A stretch of 64,000 bases of DNA from Trichostrongylus colubriformis (taxonomy: Eukaryota > Nematoda > Chromadorea > Rhabditida > Trichostrongylidae): the NCBI GenBank assembly GCA_963978905.1, contig OZ022257.1, positions 45,952,203-46,016,202 of the forward strand. Direction: 5' to 3'. Shown here in pieces: positions 1 through 9,721 of this stretch (the first letter of the stretch is position 1; each line of letters starts with the position of its first letter). A model generated the notes under the pieces. It saw nothing but the letters and a program-made list of their open reading frames with translations. It was not told the DNA's origin and ran no database searches. Both the position numbers and the translations under genes were made by a program.

Positions 1-127
1 TTAAAAGAAAGAGATTTTAGTATGTTGTACTTGGATACACTACATACTAAATATACTATTTTGGCGCTCAACGGTGTAAGTTACGTGGTAAAATGCACTT
101 TTTTGTTTTCGGAGTGCCATCCCTATG
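1..127 (-). mobile_element. Tc1-like MITE copy 1, first part (split by the RTE insertion)
   Basis: This is one half of a short Tc1-like non-autonomous element, in reverse orientation relative to the complete copies at 31311-31821 and 35313-35824. Bases 14-127 match those copies in reverse complement, for example the stretch around GGCGCTCAACGGTGTAAG. The element continues at 2824 after the retrotransposon. Its outer end lies before the window. Confidence 0.85.
111..127. repeat. Target site duplication of the RTE insertion (left copy)
   Basis: The 17 bases GGAGTGCCATCCCTATG occur here and again at 2824-2840, exactly bordering the retrotransposon. Uninterrupted MITE copies elsewhere in the window carry a close match to this sequence once, which shows the pre-insertion state. 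Confidence 0.92.
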
Positions 128-136
128 AGGCAGGGA

Positions 137-207
137 TAGCCGAGTGGTTAAGAGTGTAGGCTCACGTCTGCACATTCAAGACCACTGGGTTTGATCCCCG
201 CCGAGGC
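137..207 (+). other. tRNA-like (Pol III promoter-like) segment at the 5' end of the RTE element
   Basis: Directly inside the 5' target duplication there is an A-box-like TAGCCGAGTGGTTAAG and, about 45 bases on, a B-box-like GGGTTTGATCCC, in the arrangement of a Leu/Ser-type tRNA with a long variable arm. I could not close a normal acceptor stem, so it is not called as a functional tRNA. It may be a captured SINE head or an internal Pol III-like promoter of the retroelement. Confidence 0.6.
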
Positions 208-306
208 TCAAACCACGCCTTGCAAGAAATTGCAAAAATGGTGACGTTACCAGCGTCAGGCCCAGGTTGACAGGCCGGCTGATGGAGAAACCCAGTCACA
301 CCCAAT

Positions 307-2805
307 ATGCTCAAAAGTCGCCAAAGAAACAGTGTAAATGCTAGGACGTCACCCGGAAGTGACGCGCAGAACCCTCGCCCGAGTTCTGTGGTCAGTATGC
401 GAGGGCTACCGAGGGGTGAACGACCTCGGCTGAAGAAGTTAGTTCGAATAGGGACTCTGAACGTAGGATCATTGACCGGGAAGTCTCGAGAGATTGCCGA
501 CCTGATGAGTCGACGAAAAATCCAAATCCTATGTATCCAGGAAACACGCTGGAAAGGAGCTAAGGCAAGAGAGATTGGAGAGGGAGTCAAACTCTTCCAC
601 AACGGCGAGGACACTAAACGGAACGGAGTGGCCATCGCAGTAGCGGATTCCCTCAAAGATAGCGTGTGCGCCGTGAGCAGGATCAACGGTCGAATTATGG
701 CAGTAAGGTTGGATACAGAGGAGGGGTACTGGACCATAGTAAGTGTATACGCACCGCAAGCCGGTTGTCTTGAGCACGAGAAGGACGAGTTCTATCTGAG
801 CCTTGACGACGCCATCAGGTCAGTTCCGGAAGGCGATTACCTCACCGTAGCAGGCGATCTGAACGGTCACGTCGGCAGAGACAGAAGGGGCTTAGAAAGG
901 GTGCATGGAGGCAAAGGGCTGGGCGTAAGAAACGCTGAGGGAGAAAGGATACTGGACCTGGCCACGGCCCATGACTTAGCGGTCTGCAGCACGTACTTCG
1001 CGAAAAGAGAGAGTCAAAAGGTAACCTATAGCAGTGGAGGGAGACAAACGGAAGTCGACCATATACTCATAAGAAGATCAGCCCTCAAAACTGTGAAGGA
1101 CATCAAGGTACTGCCAGGAGAAGAACTCACCACCCAACACAGGCCCCTCCTAGCAGATCTTGCCATAGATCTCCCTAAGAAAACAAGGCTCAAGACCGAA
1201 CGGCGAATCAGATGGTGGAAGCTGCACAAACAGGAGAGGGATGACCTCAAAAGGAGGATACTGGATATCGGTCTCCCAGACCCTGACGGGCCGACTCAGG
1301 AGACTTGGAACAGAGCAGCTGAGGTAATTCTGAAATGCGCAAAGGAAACGCTGGGGGAGACCCGAGGTGGCTTCAAAGGAGACAAAGCAGCGTGGTTCTG
1401 GAATGAGGAGGTTCAGAGGGTAGTGAAACAAAAGAAGGAAGCATACAAGCGGTGGCAGAAAACGAAGAACCCAGAACACCTCGACACCTACAAACGCTGC
1501 AAGAGGCTTGCCAAGGCAACAGTGGCCAAAGCAAAGAATACAGAAATGGATGCCTTGTACGAAAGGTTGGATGGGAAGGAGGCAGAAAAGTTCGTCTTCA
1601 GGCTGGCTAAAGCGAGACATCGAGCCATCCAAGACGTCGCGGTAGTCAAGGCTGTAAAGAGCATCGAGGGTACCACTCTGAGGAAACCAGCCGAGGTCAA
1701 AAGGAGATGGCGGGAGTACTTCGATGGGCTTCTGAACGAAGAGTTCCCACGTAAGGAAAGCCAACAGAAGGACCTCGAAAAGGCCTTCGACCATCTGCCA
1801 CGACCAGTAATCCGGAATTCGCTTCGAGAACGACAGATACCAGAGCACCTCGTCTCCCTTATACAGGACATGTACGATGGGGCTAAGGCGGTCATACGCA
1901 CCCCGCAGGGACTGACGGCGGAAATAGGGATCTCGGTTGGGGTACACCAAGGCTCAGCCCTAAGCCCGTTCCTCTTCCTACTCACCCTAGATGGCATGGT
2001 GAAAGACCTCATGGAGGGACCACTGAGGACCATTCTCTACGCTGACGACATTGCCCTGATAGCGGATACCAAAGAAGAACTACAGGCGAAGGTGCAGAGA
2101 TGGCAGGCAAGGCTGGCAGAGAACGGCTTACGAGTAAACGTGAAGAAGACCAAATTCCTAAGCTCCGAAGACTGTCCGGTGTCCCTCGTGGACCGCCATG
2201 GAGAAAGCATCGAAAGGGTTCAGGACTTCCGATACCTGGGAAGTGATGTAGCCGAGGATGGTACGGTGGATCAGGCCGTGAAAGCCCGAATAAATGCGGC
2301 ATGGCTGAAATGGAGAGAGTCCACAGGAATCCTCTGCGATCGACGGTGCTCCAGGACTCTAAAGGGCAAGGTATACCGAACGGTGATAAGACCCGCAATG
2401 CTCTATGGCAGCGAGTGCTGGCCCATAACAAAGAATCTTGAGAAGCAGCTACATTCCGCAGAAATGAGGATGCTGAGATGGGCATGTGGCTGGACGCGGC
2501 TCGACAGGATCAGGAACGAGGACGTCAGGGCAGTCATGCAGACGGCACCGGTCCAGCTGAAGTTGAGGGAGCAGCGGCTAAGATGGTATGGGCACGTGCT
2601 GAGAAGGTCGGCAGGTCACCCAATTAGGAAAGCGGTGGAGTTCGAAGCACCCGGCAAGCGACCACGAGGAGCCCCAAAGAAAAGGTGGAGGGACGTTATC
2701 AAAACGGACCTCACAGAAGTGAAAGCCACGGCAGAAGATGCCTTGGATAGGAGAAAATGGCGGCGATTGACAAGAACAGCGGACCCCGCGACGGCGCGGG
2801 ACTAA
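307..2805 (+). CDS. RTE ORF: APE-type endonuclease plus reverse transcriptase lacking the fingers
   Basis: This 832-residue polyprotein would nick target DNA and reverse-transcribe the element RNA. The endonuclease domain (about residues 45-285) keeps the expected motifs: LNVGSL, IQETRW, VAGDLNGHVG, EVDHILI and TQHRPL. A basic linker follows. The reverse transcriptase begins abruptly: LNEEFPRKE runs straight into DLEKAFDHLPR (motif A). The normal stretch of roughly 100 residues with the fingers motifs is gone, without a frameshift. Motif B (HQGSALSPFLF) and the catalytic LYADDIALIAD are intact, as is the thumb and C-terminal region. Intact family members are about 900-1000 residues. The deletion should abolish polymerase activity, while the endonuclease may still fold. 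Initiation at 307 is assumed from the first ATG in frame. Confidence 0.9.
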   Translation: MLKSRQRNSVNARTSPGSDAQNPRPSSVVSMRGLPRGERPRLKKLVRIGTLNVGSLTGKSREIADLMSRRKIQILCIQETRWKGAKAREIGEGVKLFHNGEDTKRNGVAIAVADSLKDSVCAVSRINGRIMAVRLDTEEGYWTIVSVYAPQAGCLEHEKDEFYLSLDDAIRSVPEGDYLTVAGDLNGHVGRDRRGLERVHGGKGLGVRNAEGERILDLATAHDLAVCSTYFAKRESQKVTYSSGGRQTEVDHILIRRSALKTVKDIKVLPGEELTTQHRPLLADLAIDLPKKTRLKTERRIRWWKLHKQERDDLKRRILDIGLPDPDGPTQETWNRAAEVILKCAKETLGETRGGFKGDKAAWFWNEEVQRVVKQKKEAYKRWQKTKNPEHLDTYKRCKRLAKATVAKAKNTEMDALYERLDGKEAEKFVFRLAKARHRAIQDVAVVKAVKSIEGTTLRKPAEVKRRWREYFDGLLNEEFPRKESQQKDLEKAFDHLPRPVIRNSLRERQIPEHLVSLIQDMYDGAKAVIRTPQGLTAEIGISVGVHQGSALSPFLFLLTLDGMVKDLMEGPLRTILYADDIALIADTKEELQAKVQRWQARLAENGLRVNVKKTKFLSSEDCPVSLVDRHGESIERVQDFRYLGSDVAEDGTVDQAVKARINAAWLKWRESTGILCDRRCSRTLKGKVYRTVIRPAMLYGSECWPITKNLEKQLHSAEMRMLRWACGWTRLDRIRNEDVRAVMQTAPVQLKLREQRLRWYGHVLRRSAGHPIRKAVEFEAPGKRPRGAPKKRWRDVIKTDLTEVKATAEDALDRRKWRRLTRTADPATARD

Positions 2806-2823
2806 CGCTAGGGAGAAGAAGAA

Positions 2824-3147
2824 GGAGTGCCATCCCTATGCCGTCCCGCTGTGCCGCTGTCATCAAAAGTCGTGGTCTTTCTACAAATTATTCATGTTCT
2901 CTGAGGCTTGCTCGTTTTGTTTTTGTAAAGAAAGCCGTTTTTCTTGACCAAGCCTTTTTCTTTTTTCGGTGGTCTTGTAGTAAGCTCTTGTAAAATACCA
3001 TGAAAAGAGTCAAGCGGCACTCAAGTAGAAGGAAATGTTGGCAATAGGTTCAGGCACCACATATTAAAATTTTGTCAAATTTGGTCACGTAGGAAAAAAG
3101 TTATGACAAAAAAGTGTTTGGCCGAATACTTTTGAGCGCAACTACAT
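2824..3147 (-). mobile_element. Tc1-like MITE copy 1, second part
   Basis: This stretch resumes the MITE after the second target duplication and runs to a degenerate terminal inverted repeat (CTTTTGAGCGCAACTACA) near 3146. The central part matches 31311-31821 and 35313-35824 in reverse complement. Confidence 0.85.
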
Positions 3148-3148
3148 A

Positions 3149-3992
3149 GGTGTTGCGTATAGTTGTTCACTACGGGCAACCTGAACAGCTTCAAGTTCCC
3201 CGTGGTTCAAAAATCAGAATACGGCAGAGATACAGACTCTCAACACTTCGTCCACGCGGGTATGTTGAGCCAGGAAAGCTGTGCAGGAAACCCAGCGGGG
3301 GCTGTCACTCAATCAGTACGCGGTATGTTGTTTGTAGGAAGCAAGTCAGAATCTGTTGAAACTCTGGAATGCTTTTTCCCTTCATTTCACCCCTCGACAG
3401 CTGTGGAAAAGTTGTTCGGGTAGTATTCGTGCTGTTCTTTCGGATTCGAATTCTGCGTTAGAACAAAGGATTTTCTAAAATTCTTTTGTGTTTCTGTTCA
3501 TATTCGAAGGAACTACATTCATGGGATTCTCATGCAAACCTTTTTCGAGCTGTTGTTCTAAGAGATATTGACACTGTAAAGTTGAGGCCTTTGCGAAACT
3601 CCGAAAGAGCTGTTCCTCGCGAACACCAAATGGGAAAACATTAAATGGCGAACTGCCAGCCATGACTGATTATGGGCATGAATCCTAGCATGTCTCTCAT
3701 AATATCCTATGTTGTTCTCTCGCCCTACACTGGGAGAATCTATGAAAAAGTGCGGAACACATCCACCATTCTAGCATGTGAGGGAGACTGAACCGCAGAA
3801 CTAAAATTCAGTTCGGTGGTGGTTGACAGTTAACAGCCTCTAGGTGTTGTCTCAGCACCATCCCTGCTGCATCATTCGCATCGCTAATTCATTATCAGAT
3901 CATTCGCACTCGCAATCTATGAAAAAGTGCGCATCGTGAATTAACTGCAGTCAACTAGCAAAAGTGATAGAGGAATCAACACGTTGTTTCAG
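3149..3992 (+). other. Intron or flank of the upstream VWA paralogue
   Basis: There is no recognisable coding exon. A short stretch near 3805-3825 (AAATTCAGTTCGGTGGTGG) matches the intron before exon 5 of the large VWA gene (near 30097) and the homologous place before its exon 10 (near 41903). This segment is therefore probably the corresponding intron of the paralogue ending at 4366. Confidence 0.5.
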
Positions 3993-4366
3993 AGCCATCA
4001 ATTATCTCAACACGAGCCGGCGGATGAATGAAGTGAACTGCGTGGTATTCTTTTCAGCCACGTGAGTTCTGTGAGACTCTTCAGCTTCTTAAGCCGACTG
4101 AATTCAAGAAAACGGAAGTTTCCTTTGCAGGCGTGATACAACTGCTTTACCTGCGTTGCTTCCAAAGCGGCTGGATGCAAGAATTGTTGCGGTTGGCTTC
4201 AACTGTTAGTGACGACTACCCTGACGCAGCTTTTGCTCTACTATATAATTGAATTTCAGCGACCGATTTGACAGGAATTGTCAAGAAGAATGGGATCGCT
4301 GTTAGCGTTCCTTACGACTTCACGGCACAAGATGTTCGAAATGTCGTCGATGCTGTTTTGAGCTGA
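3993..4366 (+). CDS. 3' end (last three exons) of a VWA-domain gene paralogous to the 21-42 kb gene
   Basis: The exons are 3993-4061 (69 nt), 4131-4204 (74 nt) and 4260-4366 (107 nt, stop TGA). They have the same sizes and phases (2, 1, end) as exons 10-12 of the large gene. The translation runs through AINYLNTSRRMNEVNCVVFF, then RDTTALPALLPKRLDARIVA, then STDLTGIVKKNGIAVSVPYD, and ends NVVDAVLS. This is the C-terminal half of a nematode-type von Willebrand factor A domain. The exons are open and the splice sites are intact, so this may be a working gene. Its earlier exons are not visible and would lie upstream of the window or in the transposon-disrupted sequence before it. It ends right after the VWA domain, with no Thr/Ser-rich tail. 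Confidence 0.8.
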
Positions 4367-5160
4367 GCTGTTAATACCATTACTGCTTTGAGGTTACCCA
4401 TTCCTATCCTGTCGCTCAATTTATAGCCTATTGCTGCACATACACATTACGCACAATACCGTCTCTGATATATTTATAACAATGTCCGTTATCAAATAAG
4501 ATGAACTTTGTAATAGCCTAGAGAATTTTCTTGATGTATGAAGGCTTTTTTTGTAGCATTCTTGGAGATTCTCGTGCTTTTTGAGAAACATCTTCCAGCA
4601 GCTCTCGTGTGCAATGTCAGCAACTCTGACACGCACCACTGAAGATGACACGTATGCTCGGAAATCCCTGAAAATATTTTATCATGAGATTTGAGTTTTA
4701 AACTTCTCACCTTTTCCATTCCTTCTTTTTTATGCAAATTTTTTATCTGTAATAAACCATTGGTAACATACTTCCGGAGAGACCGCTTTCTAATTTGTAA
4801 AAGCTTGCCAACAAGTTTTTTTTGCGCAAACCAATTTTTGCCTTACAAGAAAGGCTCATCAGAGCATGGTGAGCTTTTTCTGAACGGATTTTTTTTGCAT
4901 TTTAAAGCGTCACATGCATGAAGCGAAAACCGGTCTCAATTTCGGGTAAATGGTCAAAAAGTGAGTGACAAAAGTTGCTTGGAAAGAAGCAATTTGACCA
5001 GTCTGTTGCAGTGCTTTGCAGCTGCGGCGTCGTATTGCATATTACAAGACTTCAATCTCAATGATCTCAAAAACAAAATCTCAATCTTCAATCTCAAAAA
5101 TAATGCGAAATGGATTCGAAATGTGGAGCCGCCTGTGGCCTATGGAAAATACAATAAATG
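4367..5160. other. Downstream intergenic sequence, nothing recognised
   Basis: AT-rich DNA after the VWA paralogue. The first part resembles the sequence downstream of the large gene (after 42468), which suggests the shared 3' flank was duplicated with the gene. No convincing exons or RNA genes were seen. Confidence 0.5.
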
Positions 5161-5161
5161 T

Positions 5162-5603
5162 TAAAGGAATTGTTCCTAAGGAATTGAAAAATGAGCTTCT
5201 TTGTCACCCATACATTTAAGTTGTCTTTGCCTAGTAAGGGTCACATACAAAGATTCACGCGAAAAAGTGAGAATTCGGCTAAGGTACAGCCCCCAAATTC
5301 TGGGCCGGGTGGGCGGGGCCTCAGAGTAAAAGCCCCGTCTCGTATTCAGCCGCGGGTGGGCACGGCGAGTGGGACTGTTTACGTAAATTTCTGTTCCTAC
5401 AACGCATTCTCGACCGCGGCGGAGGACTGTGTGGGTACTTGCTCGGAGCTCCTCCCCCTCCCCATCTGGCCGAGACTTTGTGGTGCTATATCTTAGTCGG
5501 ATTCACATTTGTCGCGTGAAATTTGCATGTGGCGGACATTAGGCAAATACAATATAATATATGGGTAACAGAAAAACTCATTTTTGCGTGGACGATTCCT
5601 TCT
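5162..5603. mobile_element. Palindromic (foldback) MITE, copy 1
   Basis: Two arms of about 200 bases are imperfect inverse copies of each other and meet near 5390. Features shared with the other copies are CACCCATACATTTA near one end, GCGCAAATTT-type TTCACGCGAAAAA in each arm, a GGGTGGGCGGGGCC box, and the ends AGGAAT and ATTCCT. Copies lie at 6561-7018, 26437-26794 and 31999-32418. Confidence 0.8.
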
Positions 5604-5854
5604 GGGGCATAGAAAACTTACAGGAGATGCACAAATCTCCACGGACGAAAGGGTTGGGTGTTCGAATGGATAATGGGACGGACTGTCATCGAAACAAAGG
5701 GAAAAGAGGTTTATGGTTCGACTCCACTTGAGGTCTAACTTTTGCACCTTTTGGATTTCCACTTCGAGCGCTATCCTATTTGCGCATGCGAAGTGACTAC
5801 AATTTTTGTTGCTAGCGCACCAAACCGACCCCATTTACAACTTTTAGTAGTTAA

Positions 5855-6296
5855 CATGTCTGAACCATTCGACGCCCCTAGCACATGCCCAAGATGTTTC
5901 CGTGCGAAACAGGTGTGCTATTCGTGCTCAGGAGGCTCAATTGGCCCTGGATACAGAATATTATCCAAAATGAGATTGGGACGCAACTTCGAAACAGTGG
6001 GATGGACATGGGCGCATAAGTCACTTTCCACTTGTACAAACGAAAAACTAATAGCTTCGATAAAATCCATTGGAACATGTGCAGGATGGGCAATTCCACG
6101 CAAAGTGCACTTGGTAACACAATGCAATGATAAAACAGAACAATCCCCGCCATCAGCTAGGGACCTATTTTCGTTGAGTGTTCTGGAACATGGTAGTAGT
6201 GTTAATGGTTGCCCAAATTTTCGATCTTGGTTAAAAATCTCGATTAGACTGGAAACTCAACTCACCAGTGCTGATTGGCCTCCCTTTTTAATATAA
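5855..6296 (+). CDS. Hypothetical Cys-rich ORF, unrecognised
   Basis: An open frame of about 147 codons from the ATG at 5855 (the frame is open from 5742) contains CPRCFRAKQVCYSC, a C-x2-C-x6-C-x2-C arrangement that could bind zinc, plus further cysteines. I do not recognise a family. It lies between two foldback MITEs, and no splice partners were found. It could equally be a chance ORF or part of an old transposon. Confidence 0.25.
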
Positions 6297-6368
6297 GCCT
6301 TTGAAATTATGTTCGAAGGAAATAAACAGTTTTCTCTACACCTGGCCTTTCGCGATAGCACAGAGCTA

Positions 6369-6482
6369 CCAAACAGACCTTGACATCCTGCACCTTTAAA
6401 GAAGGCAAACAGACAGCTTGACATCCTGCACCTTTAAAGAAGGCAAACAGACAGCTTGACATCCTGCACCTTTAAGGAAGGG
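6369..6482 (+). repeat. 38-bp tandem repeat, three copies
   Basis: The unit, which includes AGCTTGACATCCTGCACC followed by TTTAAAGAAGGCAAACAGAC, is repeated three times with one or two mismatches. Confidence 0.85.
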
Positions 6483-6560
6483 ATGGTAGAGATCCGAAAC
6501 AGCTTGAGAGCTCAGTGTGAAAACCATCTAAGGCACATTCCAGGTTTACCTTGAGTGGCT

Positions 6561-7018
6561 TTAAGGAATCGTCTACGGAAAATGAGTTTTCGTGTTACCC
6601 ATGTATTTATCTTGTATTTGCCTAATGTTGGCCTCATGCAAAATTTCACGCGAAAAAATGTGAATCTGGCTGAGATACAGCACCCCAAAGTGCGGTCCTA
6701 GTGGGCGGGGCCTCCGTGTAAAAGCCTCATACCACGTCCGCCGTGGTCGGAGACGCATTGTAGGAACAGAAGGTTACGTAAACAGTCCTACTCTCCGTTT
6801 CCAACGGCGGCGGAAGACGGGACGAGGCTTTTACACGGAGGCCCCGCCCACTGGGACCGCACTTTGTGGTGCTGTATCTCAGCCAGATTCGCATTTTTCG
6901 CGTGAAATTTTGCATGAGGCCCATATTAGGCAAATACAACATAAAGGTATGTGTAACACAAAAACTCATTTTCCGTGAAAAAAAAACAAAAAACAAAACA
7001 AAGAAAAACATTCCTTTA
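6561..7018. mobile_element. Palindromic (foldback) MITE, copy 2
   Basis: The most symmetrical copy of the family. The left arm from TTAAGGAATCGTCTACGG is mirrored by the right arm ending in CTCATTTTCCGTG and ATTCCTTTAA. The arms are about 200 bases and the centre lies near 6775. The right end carries an A-rich insertion around 6980-7010. Confidence 0.85.
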
Positions 7019-7481
7019 AAGGGCCGAATCAGGGGTGCTGAGGGATGCGCCAATGAAGGAAAATCCGAGAAACGAGCCCTTGAATCAGTTCCCGGTGGAT
7101 GCTGTCATAAGGAATTCCGGAATATCACTTGTTTCCTTATCTCATTGTTTCCTTTATCATTGGCATCTCTTCCTTATCTTATACTATCACGCAAATCGTA
7201 TACCTCATTTGCCACGTTATTGCCACCGTTGCTACCGTCACTGCCAACAAGGACGTCTGGGGAGGGAGGGCCTGGGCTGCTTGCTGAAAACGCGCTTGCT
7301 TCTTCGTCTCTGCACGCTCCAGGAACTGACACCCACGCCGTGGTAAAGATAAAGTCTACTGGCTGTGCATCGAACTATCTGACCACGGCGGCAGCTGTAA
7401 TACCCCAATAGTCCTGAAATGTGCCTCCAAAGTGATATGACATATGACTGGCTATTATTTCAAATTCGCTGGCTACCCTCG

Positions 7482-7918
7482 CAAAACCAACGACTACTAC
7501 ACCCCATGCGAAATGACATCACTTGCGACTACAAAGACATAGCCACTGCTCCAACCAGAATCACTACGGTGTGCACTCGGTTACTACGATGGCAGCAACT
7601 ACTGTACAAAGCAGCATTACAGCAAACCCTCGCTTGACAACGATTTCCACAGCCTCTGTGCCAACGTCGACGAGTGCAGTTCCAAATGCGCTGTCCTCCA
7701 CTACAATAGTTCCAACATCTACGACCGCAACTTCCAAAATCACCCCTACGATGAGTCCAACTGCGATGCCAACATCTACTACCGCGATACCGACTTCAAA
7801 AACTGCCTCACCTTCATCGACGACTGTACCAACCACCACCATTGTAGGCACGTCGGCAACCTCCACGCTTACTTCGATTGCCACAGTTCAACAACTTCGA
7901 TTGCCACCTGAAGCATAG
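7482..7918 (+). pseudogene. Relic of a Thr/Ser-rich (mucin-like) exon
   Basis: The sequence is related to the start of the large Thr/Ser-rich exon at about 24260-24560. Shared landmarks are AAACCAACGACTAC, ACAAAGA before CCACTGCTCCAACCAGA, and TACTGTACAAAGCAGC. The translation after 7620 (for example SVPTSTSAVPNALSSTTIVP) aligns with PVPTSTSTVSNALSSTPTVP of the intact gene. At least one frame change before 7620, the lack of flanking exons and the short length mark it as a decayed copy. It supports an old duplication of this locus. Confidence 0.7.
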
Positions 7919-8239
7919 AGAATAAGACCCGTTCCTATCATTGATTCCAAGAGGGAGCGGGCCGATAAAGAAGGGCGAAGCATGTTGTGGAAGATGTCAT
8001 CTGTGAAAAAGAATGTCCACTTCAAAGCCTTGGGGAGCTCCTTTTACGGAGAATTCCCCCGGCTCATCGATTGAGAAGCTTGATAGTTAATACCAGGAAT
8101 CTTTCACTGGGCATTCCACCGTTTTCTCGCCGATAAGAGAACTTACTATTTTACAACAATCATGTTCGGGAATCAACCAGTGCATCTTGACTGCAGTGCT
8201 ATGCCACCTACCAGACTTGGCTTGGTTGAACTAACGAAG
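7919..8239. other. Intergenic sequence, nothing recognised
   Basis: No coding, RNA or repeat structure could be supported between the Thr/Ser relic and the mariner element. Confidence 0.5.
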
Positions 8240-8241
8240 TA

Positions 8242-9141
8242 TTAGGTTGGTGAGAAAGTCCTGGGACACTGAGAATTTTTCTTTCAATTTTTTAACAACT
8301 TTATTTCGACGTCATTTCAAATCACAAAGTAATCACCTTCCGCATCGATGACACTTTGCCACTTTTGAGCAGATCACGAATACCTTTCTTCCAGAAGGAA
8401 GCTGGTTGTGAGCCGAAGAAGCGGGTCACCTCCGATTCAAGTTGAGCTTGATCATTAAATTCCTTATCTCTGAGATTTTGTTTGAGGGCCCTGAATAGGT
8501 GATAATCGGAAGGGGCTAGGTCGGGCGAATATGGAGGGTGAGGCAATACTTCCCATCCACGCTCCTCCAACTTCTCCCGAGACATTCTTGCAACATGAAG
8601 GCGTGCGTTCTCATGAAGAAAGTAAACTTTGTTCCGTCCTAGCCGCTTTTGTTGCATTGCCTCGCTCAACTTCTGCACCTGATTAGAGCAGATGTTTGCG
8701 GTTATTGTGGTACCACTTTCGAGAAATTCGTGGTAGAGCATTCCTTGAGAGTCCCACCAAACAGCACAGCATCCTCTTTTTTGATGGGTGTCTGTCTTCG
8801 ATTGTGTCGGAGCCGCGTCTCCTTGGAGAAGCCACTGAGCTTTCCTACTATGATTCGCGTAGAAGACCCAGGATTCATTTCCTGTAACGACCCCTCCCAG
8901 AAAGCCCTTGATCCGGAATCGAATGACGAGAGACTGAGCGATGCTCAACCTCAAGGAAGCCATTAGTGCTCTTCAACTGGATCGATACTGCTTATATAGA
9001 TCTCGGCAAAATCGATCGTTAGTTCAGTGTTATCTACGATCGTGTGGCTATTGATCTATAACGTCGATCGGCCTACGGATCCTTTTTTCGAATTTTAACT
9101 TTTTTTAAAATTGGTGTCCCAAGACTTTTTCGCCGACCTAA
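8242..9141 (-). mobile_element. Mariner element, 900 bp, internally deleted
   Basis: Terminal inverted repeats TTAGGTTGGTGAGAAAGTCC (left) and, read on the minus strand, TTAGGTCGGCGAAAAAGTCT (right) are flanked by TA dinucleotides at 8240-8241 and 9142-9143. Full mariners are about 1.3 kb. This copy has lost the N-terminal part of its transposase. Confidence 0.92.
8322..8963 (-). pseudogene. Mariner transposase, N-terminally truncated with altered catalytic residues
   Basis: This 213-residue ORF covers the catalytic region of a D,D34D mariner transposase, the enzyme that cuts and pastes the element. The DNA-binding helix-turn-helix region is missing. Two of the three catalytic aspartates are replaced: TGDE-type is TGNESW, and HDNARPH-type is HENARLH. 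The third is kept in SPDLAPSDYH, with the canonical 34-residue spacing. The copy must be inactive even though the frame is open. Confidence 0.9.
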
Positions 9142-9143
9142 TA

Positions 9144-9721
9144 GTTAAGTCTGCTTTTGAGATGTCCGGTGGCAAGGTAGCCGTATTGTAATCTATATGG
9201 AATACGACGAATTCGGCTGGACCCACACATCGAAGAAGACTTTACGATTTTTGTGATTGAGGTTGAAGTTGTGGTGGGATAACTAGGCTTCGTCTCTGGA
9301 ACTGTCTCAGTTGGTTGACTTTTTTCGACAAAATTGGATTATAAAGTGTATTCTGTGATCGATTAAATTTTCTGAAGCACCTCCCAATATCCTAGAACCT
9401 CCCCATCCTACCATGCCGAGTACAGTTCATGGATTTCTTGGAAAAGGGATTATGCTCACCCTCGGCATCGGGTTTTCGAGCTATTCACGCATATACACCG
9501 TCTCTCCTTTTGCGACTCAGGTTCCTAAGCAGTTTTGGTGGGTTTCTGCCATGGATGAAGGTCGATTTTGACAGTGCTTCTATAGGGCCGCCCGGAAGCT
9601 ATATTTCACAGGCTAGCATGAAAAAACGACTGCACAAAAAGCTGTTAGTGTGATCTTGTATAATACAAAAGTCTTTGCGGATGATGTATTACTGTAAGTC
9701 TAACAAGATGGATAGTCTCTA
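9144..9721. other. Intergenic sequence, nothing recognised
   Basis: No gene was recognised. Short stretches resemble dispersed repeats near 41450 and 58350, but no borders could be fixed. Confidence 0.4.

Larger units (their letters stand above)
128..2823 (+). mobile_element. RTE-type non-LTR retrotransposon, internally deleted
   Basis: A 2.7-kb element bounded by a 17-bp target duplication. It has a 5' region of about 180 bases with a tRNA-like segment, one long ORF coding for endonuclease plus reverse transcriptase, and an 18-base 3' tail ending in GAAGAAGAA. A single ORF, a very short 3' UTR and a microsatellite-like tail are typical of the RTE clade. It inserted into a Tc1-like MITE. It cannot transpose by itself because the reverse transcriptase lacks its N-terminal fingers (see the ORF entry). 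Confidence 0.9.

Noticed and set aside
137..207. Functional tRNA gene
   Set aside because: The A and B boxes are recognisable, but I could not form a proper acceptor stem, and the segment lies inside a retrotransposon.
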